Shown here: piece after piece, positions 47,801-57,897 of the stretch
Position numbering within the stretch: position 1 is the stretch's first letter
How the letters are laid out: the number at the start of each line of letters is the position of its first letter
DNA from: Eopsaltria australis
Lineage: Eukaryota; Chordata; Aves; Passeriformes; Petroicidae
Length of the DNA stretch: 64,000 bases
Assembly (NCBI GenBank): GCA_034509425.1
Contig: JAVTVJ010000771.1
Span: forward strand, 620,001 to 684,000
Reading direction: 5' to 3'
Notes under the pieces: model-generated
The model's database searches: none
The model's input: only the letters and a program-made list of their open reading frames with translations
Told to the model about the DNA's origin: nothing
Made by a program: the position numbers and the translations under genes

Positions 47801-50282
47801 TCACGCTGTGCCATCACCTTTTACTGCTTTCCCATTGAACCCAGTGTAATGGGAACTTCAGAACGTTCTTACAGAGGAGTTTTTGACAGAGAAAAGGAGG
47901 TAAGCTGGGGGATGAGGAAACAATTGCATGTGTTCTGGTTGCAAACAGAACACAGGTGACAGAAATCAGGGTGTTTCCAAAAGGCAGCCTGACCCTACTG
48001 CAGGACTTGGTGCATGAGTGATGTGTCTCTCACTTTCCAGGTTTCCTGTTCCTTCAGCCTCTGCTTGTTCCTTCCAGCACAAACCACCAGCTTCTTGCAG
48101 GCTGACCACCCTCTTTTGGCATTCACTTCCAACTTTGCTCATTCCCAACACTGTCCTTCCCTATAACCACACTGCAATTCCACCTTGCCAGCCACACCCC
48201 AGCTCTGCCAGCTGTACCAGCATGTTTTCCCTCTCACTATCCCCTGCTCTTCTGCTGCTCCTGACCAGTGACTGCACAGCCTCCCGGAGAAGGGTTTGCC
48301 TTTTGCACTGTGCCAAGACTCCAGTGACACTTTCAGTAACTCCTTCCAAAGGAAACCAAAAATTTCACTGACAAATATGTCTAGCATCAGGTTATTTTCA
48401 TATGCTTGATGGGCAGGTTATTTGGTTCATTTTTCATTAAGCACTAATACTCTGGATCATGTTTTCTGTTGCCTTATGCTGTATTCAGGGAATTGCACAC
48501 AAATGGTTTCTGTGAGACCTTCTCAGCTTCCTAACTGTGTCATTGTAGCAGGTGAGCTCTGTTTACCATGGGTGTTTTGTGTATGTTTTTATCCGGGGGT
48601 TCCTCCTTTAATTATATTAAAAAATGGTAAACTCAGTTTCCTTTCCTTAGTAATAAAAGATGTCTGTGTGCTGGGAAGAGGTAGAACCTCTGTTATTCAT
48701 GTTAGCCACCATTTCACAGCATCCAGGTAAGTGATGCAGCTGTTGACAAAGCTGTACCAGGTACAGCTGGCATCAAGCCATAGCAGTGACAAAATGACAC
48801 TCAGGTAACCCAACTTGTGTCTTCCACACCCCTCACATCTGCCAGGGGTTAGCTGAACAGTGATCATCCTTCCCCCTCCAAACAGGAGGTTCTCTGCAAA
48901 AGCAAAACCCAGTATAAGTGTTCTCACTGTAGCCCTGCTACTTGGGTTACCTACTCTGAAAGTGAAGGGTTGGTAACTTCAGTGCTGTGCTTTTGCTGGG
49001 GGTGAGAGTGGGGATGTGAAGGATCCCTTACAGGTGTATGTAAAAAACAAACTCTGAACCAATTTTTCACTACCCATTTGGGAGTTTAAGAAATACAGGG
49101 AACTAAATTCAGCAGGAAACTGAGAAACAAATGGCTGCTAATGTTGAGTGTGGCTGGAGTCTCTGCTTCCCCTGGCTAATGGGCAGCATAAGAACATGCA
49201 GCAGCCCTCCCTTACACAGAGAGAAAATCCACACAACTGCTACACCTTGTCTCTGCCTTCCCTCCCATGGAATAACATCCCTGCATCAATGGTCAGGCAC
49301 AGGAAAATTAGTATTCTTTAGGCATCACATCAAATACCACCACATAGGAATAGAGAGAGAGCAATGACACAGCTAAATGTCATCAGAGCTGCTGTACAGA
49401 TAAGAGTGTGGGATATTGGGTGGGGATGTAATAGCAAAGAGAAAGAAGATAAAAAAGAAGAAGATAAGACATCACTGTGTAAGCACAATGGCAAAAATGT
49501 GACTTAGAAAGGTCTATTTTCATTTTTGGGGGGGCAAAGGACAACACCATTACTGTCAACCAACACATGAAAAGCTCAAAACAGAAAGAGGGAAAGATAT
49601 ATCCATACCTCTGCTTATTCAGATCCTTCACTTACACATAAAAAAGGAAAATGAGGGCTGGTTGATGACAACCCTGAAACACACACATCGCTTCTATGGA
49701 AAAATGAGCTACACTGGTGTGTTTAAAAAATTAAATGCTCATTTCAGAAGTCAGAAAACACAACACCTTCTTGATAGCAAACTGTGCCAAAAATCTGCTT
49801 TGGGTGGGTGGAATACACTCTGTGGGATCGACTGTTCATATTTCAATCAACAGTAATTATCTGGAAAAGCATTCAACCAGAACAGATTCTTTTCTTATGA
49901 GAAGAACACCCAAAAATCCTGCCTGGATCTAATTCCTTTCAGTAGGAGAAAAATTTCCAACAAAGAAAGGGAACAGGAATTCTGACCTCCTGCTTTGGGG
50001 GAACCCATGTGAGTGCAGACCATTTTACAGTAACTCCAGCACCACCCACAGGTAACAGGTCTGACTTAACAGTTAATCTCTGGATCAAAATAATAGACCT
50101 GGCACTCTCCTGGCTCTTGCCTTTGTTATTGCCTGGGTAGAGGAATGTCTGGTGGGATCTTAGAGCTCATCTCATGAAGTATCACTCAAGGATGCTTCTC
50201 TAGTACCAACACTGTACTAGCATGAAGTACCTGCTGTTCTGACATAAAGAGTTTATGGACACAGTCACCACTGCTGGATGGC
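44842..50282. other. CD80 3' flank, tail-to-tail with TIMMDC1
   Basis: The first part must be the CD80 3' UTR. Possible poly(A) signals on the plus strand are ATTAAA at 47721 and 48616 and AATAAA at 48652, so its end is not settled. A GC-richer patch (about 45.9-46.5 kb) carries open frames on both strands that look like composition effects. A 19-bp sequence is repeated at 45551-45569 and 45574-45592. No other gene is recognised. Confidence 0.5.
48652..48657 (+). terminator. candidate distal poly(A) signal for CD80
   Basis: Canonical AATAAA about 3.8 kb past the CD80 stop, with an ATTAAA 36 bases before it. Use by CD80 is a guess from orientation. Confidence 0.25.
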
Positions 50283-50288
50283 TTTATT
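50283..50288 (-). terminator. poly(A) signal AATAAA, TIMMDC1 terminal exon
   Basis: Canonical AATAAA on the minus strand about 720 bases past the TIMMDC1 stop. Another AATAAA is some 80 bases before it (near 50362-50367). Together they suggest a terminal exon of roughly 0.8 kb. Confidence 0.55.
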
Positions 50289-50444
50289 GAGTGTCTTGAA
50301 CCACATTTCCCCCAAAGGTAATCCCCTAATTTCCAACTTGCAAATGAAATTACAGGCTTTTTTATTGTTAAAACTGTTCACAGTGCCAAGCCTTCCACCA
50401 TCACCATCAGAAATAAGTCATGCTTTCTGTGGCCTCCTCAGACT

Positions 50445-50975
50445 TCAACTGAGGAACCCAAAACATGCCCTTTTCAGGGTATTTTCATAGAATTCCCAGC
50501 TCCTCCACCCTTCCTCCACATTGACTGCAAAATACTCAAAGTTCTGTAGGAACCAAGTAAGAAATCCACCATCATCAAGTTCTTCAGGCAGTGTCTGAAG
50601 AGCAGCTTTTACCAGGGCATAATTAACTTTTGGATTCAGGGCAACTTTAGCACACAAACCATTCATAGGCTCCTTTACCTTGAGCATTTCTACGTCACTG
50701 GTGGTTTGGATATTTTCAGCAGTGAAATGGGTTCTAGATGAGGCACTGGAGCCCTCACTCCCTGCCAAACCTAGATGACACTTCCTGGTCTGTAAAGTCT
50801 GGATTTCCACCTTCTCAGGTGGAAGAGGTTTGGCCCTTCCAAGCTCTTTGAGCAGTGATATCCATCTCTGAACAAGGTTTTCAGCAAAGTACTTTTTCAC
50901 AGCATTCACAGATGACTTCCAGGATCCCTTGGCTGAAGGTTTTTTACAAGCAGGATCAAAATGCTTTGTAGCTTC
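50445..50975 (-). CDS. unrecognised 176-codon open frame in the TIMMDC1 terminal exon
   Basis: I do not recognise this protein. The frame opens after a TAA at 50978 and runs to TGA at 50445. Codon use and composition look like real protein (for example AVKKYFAENLVQRWISLLKE near the start and GFLTWFLQNFEYFAVNVEEG near the end) and it is not low complexity. It lies on the same strand as TIMMDC1, downstream of its stop and before AATAAA signals at 50367 and 50288, so it would be in the TIMMDC1 3' UTR. It does not begin with ATG: the first ATG is well inside (start of MLKVKEPMNG, leaving about 80 residues). It may be a downstream cistron, an alternative terminal exon, a retrocopy fragment, or chance. 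Confidence 0.35.
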   Translation of the reverse strand, partial: EATKHFDPACKKPSAKGSWKSSVNAVKKYFAENLVQRWISLLKELGRAKPLPPEKVEIQTLQTRKCHLGLAGSEGSSASSRTHFTAENIQTTSDVEMLKVKEPMNGLCAKVALNPKVNYALVKAALQTLPEELDDGGFLTWFLQNFEYFAVNVEEGWRSWEFYENTLKRACFGFLS

Positions 50976-51010
50976 TTATGACAGAGATCTGGGGAAGACT
51001 CAGTAGCTCT

Positions 51011-51083
51011 TCAATTCTCTGGTCTTCCCTGGGTCTTGTTTTCTGTTTGTTCTAAGACTTCAGTCACACTGAGTTTGGATTGC
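51011..51083 (-). CDS. TIMMDC1: TIMMDC1 exon 7, coding part, apparently shortened
   Basis: After the CTCCTTAG acceptor the exon encodes [20 protein letters not shown] then PEN and a TGA stop (51013-51011). A different frame overlapping this stop reads [13 protein letters not shown], clearly like the human C-terminal IEALLNLP region. So a one-base (or 3n+1) deletion next to the PEN codons seems to have cut off about 15 residues. It could be real in this lineage or an assembly error. Confidence 0.8.
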
Positions 51084-54000
51084 CTAAGGAGAGAAGAGAG
51101 AGTGCAAAGCAATTTTATGGCTGTATCCTGACAGAGACATGACTGCAGAATCCCACCTCTTAAAAATTTCTTCTTGAACTAGTCAATAAGTTTCATGTAA
51201 TTCACATGACAGTGTCATGGCCTTTTTTCCCCCAAGCCTCCAGCTATCCTCCTTCCCTCTCTTTAATTGGGATGAAAAGAAGGCAGCAACAAAGGAAAGA
51301 CTGGGAAGACTAAATCAGCAGTTCTCAAACTGGTATGTGAAAAACAGCCACAACCAAGAGAAGAAGTGAGGTTTAGAAAGCCTAGTGTTTCATGGTTTCT
51401 CTAAATGTTTGAATACACAGACTAAGACACCCTCCTGGTCCAGGAATGGAAGGGGCAGAGCTGTTCCTCACCACTCTGCCAGCTTCTGTTCATACAGCTC
51501 CCTGCGCTCACGACTCCTCTTCTCCTGCAGGGTCTCACCAGCCAAGCCATACATGGCCATCAGGAAGCCTCCTGCAGGGATCCTGGAGGAGGAAGCAGAA
51601 AAGTCACCAGTCACCCAGGGTACACACAACAGCAATAACTTACTGGCATTAGCAAAAGGCGCATGCAGGGGCCAGATGCCACATCAGGAGAGCATCACGT
51701 TCCCCAACACACATATCACACCACAGACTAAGGTACTCCTGTTCTACTGTCACCCACCAAACACAGCCTCTCCTCAGCTGTGGCTCCTGGAACCCATGGG
51801 ATAACATATTTTGACTTTACTCATTGACAGGCACACACAGGACAATGGGGAGGAAGGATTTATGGTGCCTGATGAAGACCCCACAGAACACCTAACCCAT
51901 AATGCAGACAGTGACATCCCTGCTCAGTTTCCTGCCAGATCTGAAAGTACTTGTGTTTTCACAGGTAAAGCTCCCTAGGCTGCTTTCAGGCATGCCCACA
52001 GCTGACACCATCCTGATGGTGCCAAGCAGCACAAATAAAGCTCATCCTCTTCTTCAGGTAGGATCCCCAGATTCACTTGCGAGGATATTTACAGGTCAGC
52101 ACTTTGAGAAGAAATCCCAGCCCTGCTTGAAAAGTCAGATTTCTCCTGAGTTAGAGGTCATTGTCCTGAAGGACAGATCTTCTGAGAGAGAAACAAGGGT
52201 TCCTCCATGCCCCAGGGAACTTTAGGAGATTCATGACTGCAAGACACACATGAAGACGTGTCACCTTACAGCCCAGCCATGCAGCTACTCCCTCGGTGTC
52301 TCCTTATGGCTGATGCTCCACATTTCAGCTTTGGTGGAGCCTATGTTGTTCCCTCCAATAAACAAACAGCAGCAAATAAGATGCTCTACTGAGAGCACTG
52401 AGCTCTCACTACTGAGAGAGCAGCAAAACACAAAACAAGAAACAAAGAAGAAAAGAAAAACAGTTTAAAGGTTTGCAGAAAAGTGGTCATCGTGAGGTCC
52501 CAAGAGAGATACAGAAAATGCCTCAAAGCAAGAGAGGAAGGGAAGCTCCTGTAGCCCCACCTGTGGTTCCAGGCTCGGTGTGTGCAGCAGTCACAACTCA
52601 CCCAAAGGCCGTTCCGAACACGATGCCACCTGCCAGGCCCTGCAGGCCCAAGTGCATTCTGAACAGGGCTCCTGTGAAGGCTAAAAAAAGAACAAACCAC
52701 TGAAACCAGACACAGCCCCACCACAGCCATCTCACACCGACACAGGGAGTTGCTTTGCTGCATTTCTCTTCTCCATGAGCTGACATCTGCTTTCACAGAG
52801 CAGATAGCAAGTGCCATGGCCATTGGGATGGACCCTCACCACACAGTCATCATGGTCTCTGCACTGAAACATTGCATAAAGTTCCTTCAGCTTCAGAAAA
52901 ACTGCCAAGGTTTTTACTGTATCATAGAAGTATCTATGAAAATAAAAGCAAGCTCTCTCTAGGCCGGAGCATGATCTCCCTCCCCCTTTTTTCTGTTAAA
53001 CAACAGCTAATAATAGTAGATGCCATGTAAGGCAGAAAGAACCACTAAAAAGTGTATCCAACTGTAAGAGCAATAAAGCTTGTAAAACTGAACAAGCAGA
53101 TCACTTACCCAAAGCCCCGTTGCCAAAAGTGGGCATGCAAAGCTTAGCATGGAAAGGACAGCCTATAAACAGTGTGCTGAATTGTTACCAAGAGTGGAAA
53201 TAAAAAATGCTTTCCCTGTTAAATAGGTGCTTATGAGAGCAGGTTATGCACCAAGAGTTGCCTTTACCCCACACAAACATTTTTCACCCAAAATACCCTA
53301 GCAAGTATCTTGAAGATGAACAGACAACCACAAAACTCCCCAATGGTTTCAGCAGTGCATCAGTATCTCTGTTACAAATAAAGGCACGCAGCAGGCAAGC
53401 AACAAAGCAAAGTCAGTGCAACAAGAAGCAGAACCCCAGAGCACAGAAGCTGCTCAAGCCCAAGGCATGTGGATACCTGCTTATGCTTTTCTGCTACGAC
53501 CCTTGCTTAGAAAGAGAAAAGCACAGAAGGTTACAGCGCTCTTTCTTACCTCCTGCTGCAGCAAAGTTACTGATGGTGGTTTTGTTGCGGTACGCAGACA
53601 GGCCCGTGCTCACCACGCTGCAAAGGTAAGGCACAGAAGTCAGCAGTTGCACATGGAAAAGGAGAGGTGGCAAAACACAGCCTGAAATAAAGCTGGATTT
53701 CATTAAGCCAGCCCTCAGGCTGCCTCTAACTGCCTGGTTGCCCATCTGTTCAGAGCACACACATGCCAGCCATCACTTCTGTGACTTTACTGCGGGTAGC
53801 TGCACAAACACAGGCCAGGGAATATCAAGAGATCCTGGTCTGGATCTGGGATATTCTTTCTTTTTCTTTTTTTTTTTTAATCAAAGATTTTTCTTTCCTA
53901 TCATATAGAATCCTAGAATCAGAATGGTGTAGGTTGGAAGTGATGTTAATGATCACCCAGTTCCAAGCCCCCAGCAGGGCAGGGGCACCTTCCACTGGAC

Positions 54001-57000
54001 CAGGTTGCTCAGAGCTCCATTCAGCCTGACCTTGAACACCTCCAGGGATGGGGCAACCACAGCTTCTCTGAACTACCTGTTCTAGTGTCTAGGAAGATAT
54101 AATATAGTCATGGATAAAGTAAGTTGAGCAGCGAAAAGGCCCTTACCCCAGAAGCTGATCCATGTGTCAGTAAGATCTTGCCTTACTGCTCCCACCACAA
54201 CACCTAAGTCACACTCATGACATCAGCAGGGTCACCTACTCTTATGGCATCAGATTTCCCTCTGGGGTGGGTGAAGCAACTCCTCCAAAAAATCACCTAA
54301 GCCCCAAAACACTCTGGTCTCAGTTCAGCAGCCACATCCTCCCCAGCCCTTCACGGAGCCTCCTGCATGACACTGACAAGCCAACAGCAATCCTCCTCTC
54401 CTTCCTAACACAGATAAACCCAAACAACTTGGGTTTTAATTGTGAAACATCAAGTTTTCACAACTGCAGGACAAAACTTTCAACTTGGGCTTTACAGAAA
54501 CAATGTTGAGCAGCAAATAGCTTCATTCAGAACCTTTTCCTAAGGGTTGGTGAAAAAGGGGCTGATCTGACTGCCGGGGAGAGACACCTGGTGGAAGATG
54601 ATGAGGTTACATGTCAAATCCAAAGACATCCAGGAAAACCCAAAGAAATCAAAAGCTTCAGGGGAGAAAGCAAACAGCAGGCTAACTAAGCCTAAAAACA
54701 GATACTAAAGTAAAAGGAGCCACAGAAAGCAAGAGAGAGCAAGGAAGAAATTCAGAAAGGACCAAAAAAATTAGGGAGACAGAAATATAAAATAATGCCA
54801 GTCAATACTGTGGGATCTTAAAAGCAGAAGGACAACTTAAACAGAACATATCTGCAGAGAGAGTCAATGCAGGCTTAGGACAACACACATTTACTAGTCT
54901 GAACAACAGGGAAGGAGATATTTCTAGTTTAAAAGGGCTTTGCTCAGAAGACCATGCTTAGTTTAATGTTCTATTGACAGAAATGCACTGAAACACCCAA
55001 GGAAGAAAACCAGGGAAACAGAACACCATCACTGCATTGGTTTTGTGTAAGTAGGAAAAATCTGAAGGCCTAAAGAGGTCCACAGAAATGATAGGTCTGA
55101 TATTCAGCAACTGCTTAAGAACAAGACAATCCTCTGCAAGTGTCTGAGGACAAGAACAAAGAATTGTGAGCAACACCAGTGTACATAAATTAGGAGTAGT
55201 GATCATTGTGAGTGCCACCAGCGTATGCAAACTAGGAGTAATGAGACACAGCAGAAAGGACAAAAATCAGTGTGGACTAGAAAGCACTTCCAGAAACTGC
55301 CGACACACTCTAACACTCCCTCAGAGAAAAACACACAAAAAGAAATGAAGCTAAAGCAGAAAGAAGCCGTCAAGAAAGGCAAGAACAGTATCCAAGTCAG
55401 TAACAGCAGGGGTTAGAAGTACGAACAAGGCTTTTCCATGTTTAGGGCTTGTCATCAACCACACTAATGTTAGGGCAACATTGGGAACCTCAATCAATCA
55501 CCAGAGCTGTGGGCACGGAAAGCTCTCGGCCACTGGTGCTGAAGGACACGCACAAGCACAAACACAGGGCAGCTCTGCTCCCTCTGCCATCAGGAAACAC
55601 TCACTTGAATATGGTGGCGAAAGCCGCGACCCTCCAGCTCCAGCGCCAGCCGTAGCGGATGAAACTGCGGAGACCAGCACGGTGTGCAGATTGCTGAGGG
55701 GACACAGGGGACAGAGGGGACACATGTCACAGGTCACAGCCCCCTCCTCCTGCCAGCACCACCTGCCCGCTGCAAGCCAGGCCATGGCACTGACATCCCC
55801 TGGGACTGGCACCCCAGCTCCAAGGGATCAAGTCAGACACTTTCAGAGGAAATACTGCTTAACCATCTACATTAAATGCTGAGATACCATCAAGCTCTGC
55901 AGTTTAACACTGCTACTTAAAAGTCTGAAAAGGATTTTTAAAATATGTGATAAACAGAAGCTTGACAAAAATTAAAAATGTTGCAGTTAATACCATGAGA
56001 GTAAATAAATTTTCTCTTCCAGTGTTTGTGGTGTAGGTGCTTAGCCTGGGTTCAGATATACCAGAGAGTCACCAGAGTGAAGCCAGACAGTGGCAATTTG
56101 CAGGTCACTACATCAGAGGACAAATCTAATTGTAAGTGATGCAAAGTTTACATCAGGCAGATTTTTAAAGGGGTTTTCTTCCTCATAATCCAGGTAACCA
56201 ACACTTTAATTGAATAACAAACCCATAGAACTTCAAATACATCTATAAAATGTCACAGATGTTCTTTGTTGTGCTGTTGTTCTAAAAGAATTTTAAATGG
56301 TCTAAAAACGACTCACATTAATAAGACAAGAGTACAATCCCAGTTTGATACTACCAAGTCTCCTATCAGCACATTAACATTTAAAAGCAGAAAGCCTTTT
56401 CGAGACATATTAATCAGCTATTTAACAGAGCGGTAAACTTTGTTACCAGCTTTCTCTGTAACGACGGACACTTTTTTTTTAAGCTACCCGCGTGCAATTT
56501 GATAACGGGGAGCCGCTAACTCCCGCAGCGTGCTGCACGCACTCACACCCTCCAGCAAACTGTGTACCACAACCGGGCACACACACACACACAGAGGTGT
56601 TTGGCCCACAAACACGAGGCCACCGCGCCTCCTGCGGGCCCCGGTGTCACCCCAAACCGCGGCTCCAAGGGCAACGTCCCAAGGCCGAGGCCTCCCGGGG
56701 CCGCCGCGGCGCCCGCCCGTGCACCCCCGGGCCCGTACCACGGCATCGGCGCGGTTCTGGAAGATCTCGCCGTGGCTGCTCTCCACGAAGGCCCTGCGGG
56801 CGCTGAGGAAGGCGGGCAGACCCCCGTAGAGCCAGCCCACCACGGCGGCCGTGAACGCCGACTTGGCGATGTTCACCGTCTCCTCTGGGTACTGCTGCCG
56901 CTCGCTGCAAGGGAACGGCAGCGCTGGGTCGGGGGAGGCACGGCGGGACCGCCGCCACCCAGCCCAGCAGAGCCCCGCCCGGCCCATCCCATCCCATCCC

Positions 57001-57124
57001 GTCCCACCCGGGCCCGGCCCGGCGCTCACTCTTGCCGCCAGAGCTCGCTGAGGCGCTCCCAGCCCGTCTGCGGCAGCGGCGCGGGGCGGCCAAACCCCGC
57101 CTGGGCGCCGGGCAGCTCCGCCAT
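51011..57124 (-). CDS. TIMMDC1: TIMMDC1: mitochondrial complex I assembly factor, seven exons
   Basis: Inner-membrane protein of the Tim17/Tim22/Tim23 family that helps assemble the membrane arm of NADH dehydrogenase (complex I). Exons on the minus strand: 57124-57030, 56904-56739, 55693-55605, 53617-53550, 52680-52602, 51582-51472 and 51083-51011. All splice sites and phases agree, giving 681 bp and 226 residues. Family stretches include [40 protein letters not shown] and [20 protein letters not shown]. Several Gly/Ala-rich hydrophobic segments fit the four-helix Tim17-like fold. Human TIMMDC1 has 285 residues: here the N-terminus is shorter (the ATG has GCC before and G after) and the C-terminus stops early, at an apparent frameshift in the last exon. 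Confidence 0.93.
51472..51582 (-). CDS. TIMMDC1: TIMMDC1 exon 6
   Basis: 111 bp. Encodes [20 protein letters not shown] and a charged stretch to LAEW, matching the end of the human hydrophobic region and its charged matrix tail. Confidence 0.92.
52602..52680 (-). CDS. TIMMDC1: TIMMDC1 exon 5
   Basis: 79 bp. Encodes [18 protein letters not shown] and IVFGTAFG, a hydrophobic glycine-rich helix typical of Tim17-family proteins. Confidence 0.92.
53550..53617 (-). CDS. TIMMDC1: TIMMDC1 exon 4
   Basis: 68 bp. Encodes [20 protein letters not shown]; the YRNK motif is shared with human TIMMDC1. Phases 2 in and 1 out are consistent with both neighbours. Confidence 0.92.
53907..54095 (-). mobile_element. 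CR1-type LINE fragment
   Basis: Reads TAGAATCAGAATGGTGTAGG then CTTGAACACCTCCAGGGATG on the plus strand, the reverse complement of a CR1 3' end. It sits in TIMMDC1 intron 3, in the same orientation as the gene. Confidence 0.85.
55605..55693 (-). CDS. TIMMDC1: TIMMDC1 exon 3
   Basis: 89 bp from a CCCCTCAG acceptor to a GTGAGT donor. It encodes [20 protein letters not shown] followed by RVAAFATIF, the most conserved part of the family in vertebrates. Confidence 0.93.
56579..56595. repeat. short (CA)n run
   Basis: About eight CA units in the second TIMMDC1 intron, just outside the CpG island. Confidence 0.7.
56739..56904 (-). CDS. TIMMDC1: TIMMDC1 exon 2
   Basis: 166 bp after a CCTTGCAG acceptor and before a GTACGG donor. 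It encodes the first hydrophobic segment ([20 protein letters not shown]) and ends in phase 0 at Asp-Ala-Val. Confidence 0.92.
57030..57124 (-). CDS. TIMMDC1: TIMMDC1 exon 1 with start codon
   Basis: The ATG at 57124-57122 sits in a good context (GGCC before, G after). It encodes [10 protein letters not shown] followed by [11 protein letters not shown], where GW-RL-EL matches the human protein. The donor is CAAGA|GTGAGC. The frame is open upstream without a better conserved start. Confidence 0.85.
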
Positions 57125-57179
57125 GGCCGAGCGGCGGCAGCGGGCGGGAGCAGCAGCGCCCCCTGCGGCCCGGCGGGGC

Positions 57180-57295
57180 ACGGCTCGGAGCTGCTCGGCT
57201 CGGCTCGGCACCACTCGGAGCCGCTCGGCTCTGCCCGTCTGGCTCGGCTCGGCTCGGAGCCGCTCGGCTCTGCCCGTCTGGCTCGGCTCGGCTCG
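57180..57295. repeat. CTCGG-rich repeat with a 39-bp tandem duplication
   Basis: CTCGG pentamers are frequent from 57180. Within them a 39-bp unit starting GAGCCGCTCGGCTCTGCCCG is present twice (from 57218 and from 57257). It lies immediately upstream of the TIMMDC1 start codon, in the promoter or 5' UTR. Confidence 0.85.
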
Positions 57296-57897
57296 TGTGG
57301 GGGACTGCAGAGACTCGTTAATGTCTCCAAACATTTCCCCGTTTGTGCAGGGCCAGGATTGTTCCCCCCACCCCCGAGAGAGGAGCTGAGCTGTGGGAGC
57401 TGTGGGACCTCTGAGAGGCAAATGCTGCACGGCGAGATGGTGCCTCTCATGGTGCCAATTGCACTCCCTGACACAACTCGCTCTGTAGCGAGCTCCTCCT
57501 TCTCTCGGGGAAGGTCTGATGGGGCATTGCTAGCTCGACTGTCGTGTATTAGGTGTCATAAACCATCAGAGACCCCCAAAGCGCCGCCAGACTCATTTGT
57601 GAGGCCTTTCACCATACGAGTGAACTCTCCCTTACCCAGGGGAGGTGCCGGGACCTTCCCGCAGAGCCTGTTCGTGTTTTAACCCATGGCACTCAGTGTT
57701 TCCCGGGATTGGGACTTGGTGTTGCCCAGGATTCTTCCCCCACTCCTGACAGACCATCACTTTGGCCAAGGGCCACCTAAGCTGCAACAATTAAGTCTCA
57801 TCACAAGATCTATGGGTGCAAGAGCTGGGGTTCTGCAGATCTGCTGCTACTCTTCTGATGAAGCAACACGCATCCAGCAAAACTCCGTTTTTGTTTG

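Larger units (their letters stand above)
56600..57560. promoter_or_regulatory. CpG island over TIMMDC1 exons 1-2 and promoter
   Basis: Strong rise in G+C and CpG covering the first two TIMMDC1 exons and several hundred bases upstream. It is the likely promoter of TIMMDC1. Long open frames on both strands in this region are due to composition. Confidence 0.65.

Noticed and set aside
56562..57389. 275-codon open frames on both strands around TIMMDC1 exon 1
   Set aside because: CpG-island composition and the CTCGG repeat keep frames open; the real exons are shown by splice sites and homology.
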